Positions 37,409 to 46,092 of a stretch of 64,000 bases of DNA are shown piece by piece. Source of the DNA: Alteraurantiacibacter aestuarii (GTDB lineage: Bacteria; Pseudomonadota; Alphaproteobacteria; Sphingomonadales; Sphingomonadaceae); assembly GCF_009827405.1 (NCBI RefSeq), contig NZ_WTYY01000003.1:186001-250000 (forward strand), given 5' to 3'. Numbering within the stretch: the stretch's first letter is position 1; every line of letters begins with the position of its first letter. Below the pieces are notes generated by a model, which was given only the letters and a program-made list of their open reading frames with translations, did not search any database and was not told the origin of the DNA. The position numbers were made by a program, and so were the translations under genes.

Positions 37409-38814
37409 TGCGCCGCTTCCTGCCCCGCAGCCTGCTTGGCCAGATGTTGCTGTCCGTGGCGCTGGCGTTGCTGGCCGCGCAGACGCTTTCTGGCGTATTG
37501 CTGTTCCGCGCCGAACAGCAAAGACGCGAAAACGGATTGATCAATGCGCTGGCCTTCCAGCTAGTGGCCGATCCGCGCGTCGATTATCGCACCGGCAATG
37601 GCGATGCCGCCCATCCCGAAAGCCAGCGCCGCCGCCTGCGGATTGAACGCGTGCTGCAGTCTCCCATCATCACGGGTGAAATGCAGGATGAAGCGCGCGC
37701 GGAACGGCTGCGCGGCCTGCTGACCGATCAGGGCATAGAGATTCAGGATCTGGTGGTGCTGGCCCGCCCGGTGGCCAAGGACAGCTATATCATGCGCGGT
37801 CTTACCCGCATGCGCAGCCGCAACAATTTTGACAATCGCGATGGCTGGGACCCCCAGGGCGAAATGCTGCTGGCCGGGCTGAAACGCGCTGGTGAGGAAG
37901 AATGGCTGGTCGCCCGCGTACCGCTGCCCGGCGCAGAACCGCGCCGGTTCAGCGGGGTCATCCTGCAAACGCTGGTGCTGTATATCGTGCTGGTGGGCGG
38001 CCTCGCCTTCCTGCTGCGCCGCATCACCCGCCCGCTGGCTGCGCTGGCGGACAGGGTCGAGAAATTTGGCGAGACGCAGGAAATATCGGGCCAGCTGGAA
38101 CCCTCCGGTCCGGAGGACATGCGCCGCCTGATCACCGCCCATAATGCGATGGAATCGCGCATCTCCGCCTTGCTGAGCGAGAAGGACGTGATGCTCGGCG
38201 CGATCGGGCATGACCTGAAGACCCCGCTGGCCGCATTGCGCGTGCGGATCGAGAGCGTGGAAGACGATACCGAGCGTGAGCGCATGGCCGCCAGCATCGA
38301 GGACATCACCAGATCGCTCGACGATATCCTCTCGCTGGCGCGCGTGGGCCGGCCCAGCGATCCGCTCGAACGCACGGAACTGTCCGCCCTCGTCGCCTCC
38401 GTGGTGGAGGAATATGAGGATATGGGCGATGACGTGGTGCTGGGCGATAGCTCACGCATGGCGCTGCGCCTGCGCGCCACGTGGATGCGCCGCGCACTGC
38501 GCAACCTGATCGGCAATTCGCTGCGCTATGGTGCAAAGCCGGTGGTCAGCGTGATGCGTGACGATGATCATGCGCTGGTGCGGATCGAGGACACTGGCCC
38601 GGGCATTCCCACCGGCGAGATATCGGCGATGATGGAACCGTTCACGCGCGGCGAGGCGTCGCGCAATCGCGAAACCGGCGGTGCAGGCCTTGGGCTGACA
38701 CTGGCGCGCGCCATTGCCGAACAGCACGGCGGCACGCTGACGCTGGCCAACCGGCTGGACGATAGCGGCAAGGTCATCGGCCTGGTGGCCGAACTGCGCC
38801 TTCCTCTCGACTAA
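37408..38814 (+). CDS. HAMP-containing sensor histidine kinase
   Basis: This 468-residue EnvZ-like kinase has a membrane helix at about 10-33 and a periplasmic region of about 145 residues rich in charged residues. A second helix (about 183-204), a HAMP domain and a HisKA domain follow, with phosphoacceptor His268 in GAIGHDLKTPLAALRVRIES. The ATPase has LRNLIGNSLRYG (N box), IEDTGPGIP (G1) and GGAGLGLTLARAIAEQHGG (G2). The start codon shares a base with the response regulator stop (TAATG), so the pair is translationally coupled. No ligand motif is recognisable in the periplasmic region. Confidence 0.94.
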   Translation: MRRFLPRSLLGQMLLSVALALLAAQTLSGVLLFRAEQQRRENGLINALAFQLVADPRVDYRTGNGDAAHPESQRRRLRIERVLQSPIITGEMQDEARAERLRGLLTDQGIEIQDLVVLARPVAKDSYIMRGLTRMRSRNNFDNRDGWDPQGEMLLAGLKRAGEEEWLVARVPLPGAEPRRFSGVILQTLVLYIVLVGGLAFLLRRITRPLAALADRVEKFGETQEISGQLEPSGPEDMRRLITAHNAMESRISALLSEKDVMLGAIGHDLKTPLAALRVRIESVEDDTERERMAASIEDITRSLDDILSLARVGRPSDPLERTELSALVASVVEEYEDMGDDVVLGDSSRMALRLRATWMRRALRNLIGNSLRYGAKPVVSVMRDDDHALVRIEDTGPGIPTGEISAMMEPFTRGEASRNRETGGAGLGLTLARAIAEQHGGTLTLANRLDDSGKVIGLVAELRLPLD

Positions 38815-38884
38815 CCTGCCTCTCGACTGAGAAGCGCGGGAAGGCGGCGTTCGCAGCCCGCCCCGGAGCCGCTCGCGCCGATCT

Positions 38885-40459
38885 CTAGCGCATCAGGCCG
38901 CCGATAAGATTGCGCACGAATCGCCCGGCGATCGATCCGCCGAATTCGGTGGCAATCGTGCCCGCCGCGCTGGTGGCGGCATTGCGCATCGGGTCAGACC
39001 GGCTGGTTCGGCCGGAAATCCTGGCGGCGATGATCGTGGCGGCGGAACTGGCGGCAGCGCCCATCGCGGCCTTGCCGGCCTTTTCCCACAGGGAAGTGGT
39101 CTTGCGGCTGCGCTTGCCCACTTCTTCTTCGCCCTTTTCCTCCACCTCCCTGGCGGTTTCGGCGGCATCGCTGGCCTTGGCCAGCAGCACTTCCTCGGCG
39201 CTTTCGCGGTCGATCTTCTGGTCATACTTGCCATCGACCGGGCTGACCGACTGGATGATCGCCCGTTCCTTGGCGTTGACCGGACCAAGCCGGCTGCGCG
39301 GCGGCTTGATCAGCGTGCGCTCCACGATGCTGGGCGCGCCGTCATCCATCAACGTGGACACCAGCGCCTCACCCACGCGCAATTGCGTGATCGCCTCTGC
39401 CACGTCGAGATCGGGATTGATGCGGAAGGTCTCGGCCGCGGCCTTGATCGCCCGCTGATCCTTGGGGGTGAAGGCGCGCAGCGCGTGCTGCACGCGGTTG
39501 CCCAGCTGGCCGGCCACTTCCTCGGGAATATCGATCGGGTTCTGCGTGACGAAGAACACGCCCACGCCCTTGGAACGGATCAGGCGCACGACCTGTTCGA
39601 TCTTGTCCTCCAGCGCCTTGGGCGCATCGTCGAACAGCAGGTGAGCCTCGTCAAAGAAGAACACCAGCCTGGGCTTTTCGGGATCGCCAACCTCGGGCAG
39701 GCTTTCGAACAATTCGGCCAGCAGCCACAGCAGGAATGTGGCATACAGCTTGGGGCTGCGCATCAGTTTATCCGCCGCCAGCACGTTGATATAGCCGCGG
39801 CCCTGATCGTCGCTTTGCAGGAAATCGTCGATTTCCAACGCCGGCTCACCAAAGAACAGGTCTGCGCCCTGGCTTTCGAAACTCAGCAACTGGCGCTGGA
39901 TCGCACCCACGCTGGCCTTGGTGACATTGCCGTATTCGCCGGAGATTTCCTTCGAATTCTCCGCCGCCCATGCCAGCACCGCCTGCAGATCCTCGAAATC
40001 GAGCAGCAGCAGCCCCTCGTCATCGGCATGGCGGAAGATGATCTGCAACACGCCTTCCTGCGTGTCGTTCAGGTCCAGCAGGCGCGACAGCAGCAGCGGC
40101 CCCATTTCGGAAACCGTGGTGCGGATGGGGTGGCCCTGTTCGCCGTACAGGTCCCAGAAGATCACCGGATTATCCGAATAGGCATAATCGTCCATGCCCA
40201 GTTCCCTGGCCCGGCCCTCCAGCTTGTCGGCGTGTTTGAACGTAGGCGATCCGGGCATGGAGATGCCCGAAAGGTCACCTTTCACATCGGCCACGAACAC
40301 CGGTACGCCCTCGGCAGAGAAACTTTCCGCCAGCCCTTGCAAGGTCACCGTCTTGCCGGTGCCGGTGGCGCCCGCGATCAGTCCGTGGCGGTTGGCCCGC
40401 CCCAGGTTGAGCGACTGCGTTTCGCCGTCCAGGTCCTTGCCGATGAAGATGTCTGCCAT
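38885..40459 (-). CDS. HerA-like ATPase, DUF853/YjgR family
   Basis: This 524-residue ATPase is annotated in relatives as helicase HerA-like or DUF853. It opens [20 protein letters not shown], followed by the Walker [21 protein letters not shown]. It continues with [17 protein letters not shown], a Walker [19 protein letters not shown] and [45 protein letters not shown]. The C-terminus is charged and then Ala-rich with a small hydrophobic stretch. The cellular role of YjgR proteins is unknown. The start at 40459 fits the family N-terminus; the longer frame is not needed. It diverges from the pabB-pabC fusion. Confidence 0.9.
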   Translation of the reverse strand: MADIFIGKDLDGETQSLNLGRANRHGLIAGATGTGKTVTLQGLAESFSAEGVPVFVADVKGDLSGISMPGSPTFKHADKLEGRARELGMDDYAYSDNPVIFWDLYGEQGHPIRTTVSEMGPLLLSRLLDLNDTQEGVLQIIFRHADDEGLLLLDFEDLQAVLAWAAENSKEISGEYGNVTKASVGAIQRQLLSFESQGADLFFGEPALEIDDFLQSDDQGRGYINVLAADKLMRSPKLYATFLLWLLAELFESLPEVGDPEKPRLVFFFDEAHLLFDDAPKALEDKIEQVVRLIRSKGVGVFFVTQNPIDIPEEVAGQLGNRVQHALRAFTPKDQRAIKAAAETFRINPDLDVAEAITQLRVGEALVSTLMDDGAPSIVERTLIKPPRSRLGPVNAKERAIIQSVSPVDGKYDQKIDRESAEEVLLAKASDAAETAREVEEKGEEEVGKRSRKTTSLWEKAGKAAMGAAASSAATIIAARISGRTSRSDPMRNAATSAAGTIATEFGGSIAGRFVRNLIGGLMR

Positions 40460-40578
40460 GATGCGCCCGATTTCCCTTGGCCCGATTTGTCCCGAATATG
40501 TCTGCCCCATGCTTGGCGCAGGCACCTATTCGCGGTCAAGCAATAGACACACGGCAATTTGACGGTAGAGCGGGGCGA

Positions 40579-42393
40579 ATGCAGGCTTACGAACCCTTCG
40601 TATTGCTGGACGATGCCCGCGCATCGGGGGCAAATGACGCGCAGCTTTTTGAACGCCCGCGCGCGATCTTTGTCGCCCATCGCCCGGATCAGGTGTCCGC
40701 CGTGCTGGAACAGGCGGACAAGGCGCGCGCGGAGACGGGCGGGACGCTGGCCGGATATCTCGCCTATGAAGCAGGTCTGGCGCTGGAGCCGCGCCTGCAA
40801 GTGCTGGCCGAGGAGCGCAGCGGCGCCAATGGCCCGCTGGTGTGGCTGGGCCTGTTTGACGATGTGCAGGCCATTCCATCGGATAAGGTGCCCGCTTTTC
40901 TGGAAGCGCGCGGCGGCAGCGAGCGCGCCTCCATCGGGCCGATGGAACCGCAGATATCGACCGGCGCCTATCTCAGCGCATTCGACACGCTGCAGGAAGC
41001 GATCCGCGCGGGCGATATCTATCAGGCCAATCTGACCATGCCGCTGGCGGGCGCCGCGCAGGGTGATCCGCTGGCAATCTACCGCGCGATACGCCCGGCG
41101 GCGGGGGCCGGATATGGCGGGGTGATCTTTGACGGATCGCACTGGTTGCTGTCCTTCAGCCCGGAACTGTTCTTCACGCTGAAGGGCCGCGCGGCCAAGG
41201 TGAAGCCGATGAAAGGCACGCGCCCGCGCGGTCAGACGCAGGCCGAGGATGAGGCTTTTGCCCAGGAACTGGCCGCATCGGTCAAGGACAAGGCCGAAAA
41301 CCTGATGATCGTGGACCTGATGCGCAATGACCTCAGCCGCGTGGCAGAGGCAGGCAGTGTGCGCGTGGACCGGCCCTTCGCCATCGAAAGCTATCCCACG
41401 GTGCACCAGATGGTCTCCTCCGTCCGGGCCGAATTGCAGGAGGGCAAGGGCGCGATGGACATGATCCGCGCGCTGTTCCCCTGCGGATCGATCACCGGCG
41501 CCCCCAAGATCCGCGCGATGGAGCTGATCCAGCAGGTGGAGCGCGATGCACGCGGACCGTATTGCGGGGCGATTGGCCGGATCGGCACCGCTGCCGACGG
41601 ATCGATCGATGCCGCCTTCAATGTCGCCATCCGCACCATCCGCCTGACCCCGGGCGAGAACGATCGCCATCATGCGGTGGCGGGCGTTGGCGGGGCGATC
41701 GTGGCCGACAGCGAAGGCATGTCCGAATGGCGCGAATGCCTGATCAAGGGCAGCTTCATGCAGCGCGAGGCAAGCGGTGCCGACCTGATCGAAAGCATGC
41801 GCTTCGATCCGCAGGACGGCATTCCGCTGCTCGAACTCCATCTCGAACGGATGAAGGCGAGCGCAGCCACGCTGGGCTTTGCGTTTGACCGGCACGATGC
41901 GCGCAACCGCATACAGGCGCTGTGCTTTGAGCTGGAACAGCCTGCCAAGCTGCGCATGTTGCTGGCCCGCAGCGGAGCGATCACCCTGCAAAGCGTGCCG
42001 CTGGGGTCCGGCGCTCTGCCCGATCCGGTGACATGCGCGATATTGCCGCTGCCCGTGGTTTCGGGCGACTGGCGGCTGCGGCACAAGACCACCGACCGCT
42101 CCTTCTACGATGCCGCGCGCCGCGCAGCGATCGGCCAGGGCGCGGATGAGGCATTGCTGTTGCGCGATGATGGCTTGCTGACAGAAGCGGGCCATTCGAA
42201 CATTTTTGTCGAGCGCGGTGGCAAGTTGCTGACCCCGCCCGCCAGCCTGGGCCTGCTGCCCGGCGTACTGCGCCGTCACCTGCTGGACGAAGGCCGCGCC
42301 CTGGAGGCGGAACTGACGCCAGACGATCTTGCCGGCGGCTTCCTGCTGGGCAATTCGGTGCGCGGACTGATGAAAGCGGAGTTGTTGAAATGA
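40579..42393 (+). CDS. pabB: aminodeoxychorismate synthase component I fused to aminodeoxychorismate lyase-like domain
   Basis: This protein catalyses the chorismate-to-p-aminobenzoate steps of folate synthesis. It has about 604 residues. Residues about 1-390 are a chorismate-binding PabB domain with AGDIYQANLTMPL, LLSFSPELFFTL, PMKGTRPRG, MIVDLMRNDLSRVAEAGSV, MVSSVRAELQEGKGAMDMIRALFPCGSITGAPKIRAMELI and GAIGRI. Residues about 400-604 are a class IV aminotransferase domain resembling PabC, with LTEAGHSNIFV and LLPGVLRRHLL. The fusion would make PabB and PabC one polypeptide; PabA is not in the window. The stop overlaps the next start as ATGA. Confidence 0.92.
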   Translation: MQAYEPFVLLDDARASGANDAQLFERPRAIFVAHRPDQVSAVLEQADKARAETGGTLAGYLAYEAGLALEPRLQVLAEERSGANGPLVWLGLFDDVQAIPSDKVPAFLEARGGSERASIGPMEPQISTGAYLSAFDTLQEAIRAGDIYQANLTMPLAGAAQGDPLAIYRAIRPAAGAGYGGVIFDGSHWLLSFSPELFFTLKGRAAKVKPMKGTRPRGQTQAEDEAFAQELAASVKDKAENLMIVDLMRNDLSRVAEAGSVRVDRPFAIESYPTVHQMVSSVRAELQEGKGAMDMIRALFPCGSITGAPKIRAMELIQQVERDARGPYCGAIGRIGTAADGSIDAAFNVAIRTIRLTPGENDRHHAVAGVGGAIVADSEGMSEWRECLIKGSFMQREASGADLIESMRFDPQDGIPLLELHLERMKASAATLGFAFDRHDARNRIQALCFELEQPAKLRMLLARSGAITLQSVPLGSGALPDPVTCAILPLPVVSGDWRLRHKTTDRSFYDAARRAAIGQGADEALLLRDDGLLTEAGHSNIFVERGGKLLTPPASLGLLPGVLRRHLLDEGRALEAELTPDDLAGGFLLGNSVRGLMKAELLK

Positions 42394-43565
42394 CCGGTCG
42401 TCTCAGCCAGCATTTGCAGCGGATTCAGGCCTCGCCCACCACGGCGATGACCGACCGCGCCACCGCCCTGCGCGAACAGGGCAGGGACATCATCTCTCTG
42501 TCCGTGGGCGAACCGGATTTTGCCACGCCGGACCATGTGATCGAAGCGGCCAGGGCAGCGATGGATGCCGGGCAGACCAAGTACACCCCCGTCACCGGCA
42601 CGATGGCGCTGAAGAAAGCCGCCGCGCTGCATTTCCGGCGCGATCTGGGCATTGCTGCCGATCCGGCAAACATCATCGTCACCAGCGGCGGCAAGCAGGC
42701 CCTGTTCGAGGCAATCGTGGCCACGGTGAGCGAGGGCGACGAGGTTATCGTGCCTTCGCCGTGGTGGGTGTCCTATCCGCAGATGGTGCGCTTTGCCGGT
42801 GGCCGCGTGGTGCCGCTGCGCACCCATGCGCATCGCGGCTTCCGCTTTGAGGCGGGCGAGCTGGAATCGCTGATCACTCCGCGCACCAACTGGGTGCTGC
42901 TCAATTCGCCCGGCAACCCGACCGGCGCGGTCTATCCGGCGGAAATGCTGCTGGCGCTGGGCGAAGTGATGCGTCGCCACCTGCAGGTGATGGCGCTGTC
43001 GGACGATATCTACGCCCCGCTCAACTATTCGGACGGGCCGCACGCCACGCTGGCCAATCTGTGCCCCGATCTGGCGGACCGCATCTGCACCGTCTCCGGC
43101 GTATCCAAAAGCCACGCCATGACCGGCTTCCGCATCGGCGTGGCGACCGGCCCTGGATGGCTGATCGATGCGATGGGCACATTGCAGAGCAATTCCACCG
43201 GCAATCCGTCCTCCGTCAGCCAGGCCGCCGCGGTGGCCGCCTTCGAAGGGCCGCAGGATTTCCTGACCGACTGGCGCGAGATTTTCCGCCAGCGGCGCGA
43301 TCTGGTGGTGGCTGGCATCAACGCCATTCCCGGCCTTTCCACGCCGGTGCCCGATGGTGCCTTCTATTGTTTCATCGACGCCAGCGACCATATGGGGCGC
43401 TTTGGCGGCGACGATACCAAGCTGGCGCTGCACCTGCTGGAACACGGCGTGGCCGTGGTGGCCGCATCCGCATTCGGCGGCAAAGACGGTTTCCGCATAT
43501 CCTTCGCCACCGATGAGGCGACCCTGACTGAAGCGATCCACCGGATCGGGAAAGCCCTGGCATGA
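42390..43565 (+). CDS. class I PLP-dependent aminotransferase (aspartate-type)
   Basis: This 391-residue fold-type I aminotransferase shows SLSVGEPDFATPDHVIEAA, YTPVTGTMALKKAAA, TSGGKQALFEAIVATVSEGDEVIVPSP, NSPGNPTGAVY, LSDDIYAPLNY and the PLP lysine in TVSGVSKSHAMTGFRIGVA. C-terminal Arg binding is in GFRISFATDEATLTEAIHRI. Pattern and length fit aspartate or aromatic aminotransferases of the AspC type (subgroup Ib). The exact amino-acid specificity cannot be told. It is linked by 4-base overlaps to the pabB-pabC fusion upstream and the pseudouridine synthase downstream. Confidence 0.92.
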   Translation: MTGRLSQHLQRIQASPTTAMTDRATALREQGRDIISLSVGEPDFATPDHVIEAARAAMDAGQTKYTPVTGTMALKKAAALHFRRDLGIAADPANIIVTSGGKQALFEAIVATVSEGDEVIVPSPWWVSYPQMVRFAGGRVVPLRTHAHRGFRFEAGELESLITPRTNWVLLNSPGNPTGAVYPAEMLLALGEVMRRHLQVMALSDDIYAPLNYSDGPHATLANLCPDLADRICTVSGVSKSHAMTGFRIGVATGPGWLIDAMGTLQSNSTGNPSSVSQAAAVAAFEGPQDFLTDWREIFRQRRDLVVAGINAIPGLSTPVPDGAFYCFIDASDHMGRFGGDDTKLALHLLEHGVAVVAASAFGGKDGFRISFATDEATLTEAIHRIGKALA

Positions 43566-44296
43566 ACGATCTCGAAATCCTGTATGAAGACGGCGAAGCG
43601 CTGGTGATCGACAAGCCCGCGGGCCTGCCGATTGACCGCCCGCGCAAGGGCGGCGCTTCGCTGGGCGACCGGCTGGACGAGCTGAAGCTGGGCTTCCAGC
43701 GCCAGCCGCAGCCCGCGCACAGGCTGGATACCGATACGTCGGGCTGCCTGCTGCTGGCGCGCAATCCCAAGTCGCTCAAGCGCTTCAACATGGCGTTTGA
43801 GGAGAAGGTCGTCTCCAAGACCTATCTCGGCATTCTGGCCGGTATTCCTGAGCAGAAGGAAGGCCGCATCGAACTGTCGCTGGCCAAGATCAGCAGCGCC
43901 GAGAAGGGCTGGCGGATGATCCCGGCCAAGAAGGGCAAGGAATCGGCCACCGGCTGGCGCGTGCTGGCAGAGGTGAACGGCCGCGCGCTGGTGGAATTCC
44001 GCCCGGAGACCGGCCGCACCCACCAGATCCGCGTGCACGCCGCCAGCGGCATCGGCATCCCCCTGCTGGGCGATCCGGTCTATGGCGAAAAGTCCGGCTT
44101 TGCCCGCACCATGCTGCACGCCAGCGCGATTGAAGTGCCGCGCGCGGGCAAGAGCGCGATTGCCGCCCATTCGCCCATGCCCGCCGATTTCATTGCCCTG
44201 GGCTTTGCCGATGTGGGCGCGGTGCCTGTTGCTGGCGCGGTGACGGCAGACGTTCCGCAAGCTCCCGAAATTCCTGAAACTGATGTCCAGACCTGA
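43562..44296 (+). CDS. RluA-family RNA pseudouridine synthase
   Basis: This 244-residue enzyme isomerises uridine in rRNA or tRNA. The catalytic motif is PAHRLDTDTSGCLLLARNPKSL, with the active-site Asp in HRLDTDTSG. Other blocks are ALVIDKPAGLPIDRP, KTYLGILAGIPEQKEGRIELSL, EFRPETGRTHQIRVHAA and GIPLLGDPVYGEKSG. There is no S4 domain, so the target site cannot be told from a closer subfamily. It overlaps the aminotransferase by 4 bases and arfB by 14, within a run of five translationally linked or closely spaced genes. Confidence 0.92.
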   Translation: MNDLEILYEDGEALVIDKPAGLPIDRPRKGGASLGDRLDELKLGFQRQPQPAHRLDTDTSGCLLLARNPKSLKRFNMAFEEKVVSKTYLGILAGIPEQKEGRIELSLAKISSAEKGWRMIPAKKGKESATGWRVLAEVNGRALVEFRPETGRTHQIRVHAASGIGIPLLGDPVYGEKSGFARTMLHASAIEVPRAGKSAIAAHSPMPADFIALGFADVGAVPVAGAVTADVPQAPEIPETDVQT

Positions 44297-44699
44297 AGAC
44301 AATCTGGTCGAACGGGCGCTGTCGCTGGCGGAGGAAAGCTTCGTCACCGCGTCGGGTCCGGGCGGGCAGAATGTCAACAAGGTGGCCACCGCAGTGCAGC
44401 TGCGGGTCAATATCTACCGCATCGGCCTGCCGCCGCGAATCTTCCACCGGCTGAAGGATCTTGCCGGAAACCGCCTGAACCTGAAGGGCGAGATCGTGAT
44501 CGATGCGCGCAGCCACCGCACGCAGGAGGCCAACCGCCGCGATGCGCGCGAACGGTTGACGCAGATGATTGAAAGCGCCTGTGTCGAGCCGAAAAAGCGC
44601 GCTAAAACAAGAGTTAACCGCGTAGGCAAGGTGAAGCGCCTGGCGGGCAAGAAGGCCCGCGGCCAGCTCAAGGTCAATCGCGGCAAGGTGGATTGGTAG
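44283..44699 (+). CDS. arfB: ribosome-rescue peptidyl-tRNA hydrolase ArfB (YaeJ)
   Basis: This 138-residue GGQ-domain protein releases stalled peptides from ribosomes on non-stop mRNA. GGQ lies at residues 27-29 in TASGPGGQNVNKVATAVQLR, and the C-terminal tail is Lys/Arg-rich (VKRLAGKKARGQLKVNRGKVDW), as needed to occupy the empty mRNA channel. Length is typical and there is no codon-recognition domain as in RF1 or RF2. It is the last gene of the pabB-pabC fusion run and precedes an intrinsic terminator at 44766-44796. Confidence 0.92.
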   Translation: MSRPEDNLVERALSLAEESFVTASGPGGQNVNKVATAVQLRVNIYRIGLPPRIFHRLKDLAGNRLNLKGEIVIDARSHRTQEANRRDARERLTQMIESACVEPKKRAKTRVNRVGKVKRLAGKKARGQLKVNRGKVDW

Positions 44700-44765
44700 G
44701 GCAGGCTGGCAGGGCCTGTCTTGCTTGACTTTGCACCGATTCTGCCCCAATGGCCCGCGCTTGAG

Positions 44766-44796
44766 GGCGGCGCTTGCGCGTCGCCTGTATTTTTTC
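44766..44796 (+). terminator. intrinsic terminator after arfB
   Basis: GGCGGCGC (44766-44773) pairs with GCGTCGCC (44778-44785), with one G-U pair, across the loop TTGC. It is followed by TGTATTTTTTC. This ends the plus-strand operon starting at 40579; because rpmG starts only 42 bases later, it could also act as an attenuator if rpmG is transcribed from further upstream. Confidence 0.75.
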
Positions 44797-44837
44797 GGGC
44801 CTGACCGGCCCCAGCGAACCTTTTGGGAACTTAAGAC

Positions 44838-45005
44838 ATGGCGAAGCCAGCAACCGTCAAGATCCGCCTGAATTCGACCGCGGACACCGGATTTTTCTAC
44901 GTAACGAAGAAGAACCCGCGCAACATCACCGAGAAGATGGTCTTCCGCAAGTATGACCCGGTTGCGAAGAAGCATGTCGAATTCAAGGAAGGCAAGATCA
45001 AGTAA
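44838..45005 (+). CDS. rpmG: 50S ribosomal protein L33
   Basis: This 55-residue large-subunit ribosomal protein reads [20 protein letters not shown], then YVTKKNPRN, and ends FKEGKIK. It matches the zinc-independent L33 form without the CxxC pairs of the zinc-binding paralogue. It stands alone between an intrinsic terminator and lolA. Confidence 0.95.
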   Translation: MAKPATVKIRLNSTADTGFFYVTKKNPRNITEKMVFRKYDPVAKKHVEFKEGKIK

Positions 45006-45069
45006 GCTGAACTCCGGGAACGAACCGGGTTCACCATCGGTTCAATGCCCCACCGCCAGGACTGGGAGC

Positions 45070-45777
45070 ATGAACACCTTGATTAGCTTCAAAAGCACGC
45101 CCTTCACAGGCAAGACACTGAGCGCCGCGATTGCCGGCGCTCTTGCCGTTTGCACGCCGCTTGCGCTGGTGGCTCCGGCCATCCCCGCCGCTGCGCAATC
45201 TGCATCGCAATCAACTTCGCAGGCCGATACCGCCAGGATCAACCGCGCCGTGCGGGCGCTTCGCGGCATCTCCACCATGCGCGCCGATTTCACCCAGACC
45301 GATCGCAACGGCCAGGTGGTGACAGGCGTGCTGACGATGAAGAACCCCGGCCGCATCCGCTTCGAATACGAAGAATCGGTCAATATGGTGATCGTCTCCA
45401 ACGGCCGGTCGCTGACCATGGCCGATTATGACGTGCAGCAGCTGGAACGCTGGCCGATCAGCGATACGCCGCTGGGCGCGCTGCTCGATCCCGATCGCAA
45501 CGTGGCGCAATATGGCCGCATCGTGCCCAGCGCCAATCCCAATGTGGTGAGCATCGCCGTTACCGTTCCCACCAGGCCCGAGTTCGGCGAGATCGTGCTG
45601 ATCTTCCTGCAGAACAGCGCTGCCCCCGGCGGGCTGGAACTGGTCAGCTGGGTAGCCAATGATTCGCAGAATATCCGCACCACGGTGCGCCTGCGCAATC
45701 ACCGTTATGGCGTGGCCGTTCCTGACAGCACATTTCAGGTTCGCGACCCGCGGCAATCGTCCCGTCGCCCACGCTGA
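45070..45777 (+). CDS. lolA: LolA-family outer-membrane lipoprotein carrier protein
   Basis: This periplasmic chaperone ferries lipoproteins from LolCDE to the outer membrane. The protein has 235 residues with a long N-terminal signal region ending AIPAAAQ. The LolA fold shows MRADFTQTDRNGQVVTGVLT, MKNPGRIRFEYEES, MVIVSNGRSLTMADYDVQQLERWP and a C-terminal strand set (RNHRYGVAVPDSTFQV). The ATG at 45070 starts the signal region; the frame stays open upstream. It is followed by a 315-base gap holding a candidate small RNA, then xth. It works downstream of Lgt, encoded at 14430. Confidence 0.88.
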   Translation: MNTLISFKSTPFTGKTLSAAIAGALAVCTPLALVAPAIPAAAQSASQSTSQADTARINRAVRALRGISTMRADFTQTDRNGQVVTGVLTMKNPGRIRFEYEESVNMVIVSNGRSLTMADYDVQQLERWPISDTPLGALLDPDRNVAQYGRIVPSANPNVVSIAVTVPTRPEFGEIVLIFLQNSAAPGGLELVSWVANDSQNIRTTVRLRNHRYGVAVPDSTFQVRDPRQSSRRPR

Positions 45778-45806
45778 ACGCTTCGCAGGTGAAATGTTGT
45801 AGATTT

Positions 45807-45821
45807 GCGACAAACTGCGAC
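45807..45821. promoter_or_regulatory. direct repeat GCGAC-N5-GCGAC upstream of the candidate small RNA
   Basis: GCGACAAACTGCGAC carries GCGAC half-sites 10 bases apart, with a third GCGAC at 45837-45841, exactly two more turns on. It differs in one of 15 bases from the repeat at 35856-35870. A -10-like TATAAA (45855-45860) lies downstream, so the site is placed as an activator site would be for a transcript beginning near 45867. Confidence 0.5.
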
Positions 45822-45866
45822 GGTTTATTCATATCAGCGACAGGCTGACCTGCGTATAAATGATCT

Positions 45867-45986
45867 TGCAAGCCAGCCTCGGGCCCGGATTTCCCCCCTG
45901 TTGTCCGCCCCTCTAACAGGCAGCTTGCAAGCGTGACGAACGCTAAATGGAACCCTCGTCCCACTTGCCCCCGGGACGAGGGTTTT
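45867..45986 (+). ncRNA. candidate small RNA in the lolA-xth gap
   Basis: This is the main content of a 315-base gap (45778-46092) with no credible ORF. A -10-like TATAAA at 45855-45860 predicts transcription from about 45867. A very strong intrinsic terminator ends at about 45986, giving an RNA of about 120 bases. The sequence contains two CTTGCAAG palindromes and several C-rich single-stranded-looking patches. Phased GCGAC repeats upstream suggest control by a response regulator. The alternative is that this is simply the 3' untranslated region of lolA. No known RNA family was recognised. Confidence 0.4.
45953..45986 (+). terminator. strong intrinsic terminator between lolA and xth
   Basis: CCCTCGTCCC (45953-45962) pairs perfectly with GGGACGAGGG (45973-45982) across a 10-base loop. 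TTTTCCTTT follows. It serves lolA, the candidate small RNA, or both. Confidence 0.85.
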
Positions 45987-46092
45987 CCTTTGTCCGGGCC
46001 ATGCGCCGCCAGACCAGCCGCGCCGCCCGCATGGCAATGCCCGGCTGCCCGACACCTTGCCGCCCGGCGCCTTCGCACCTAAGCACGTTGCC

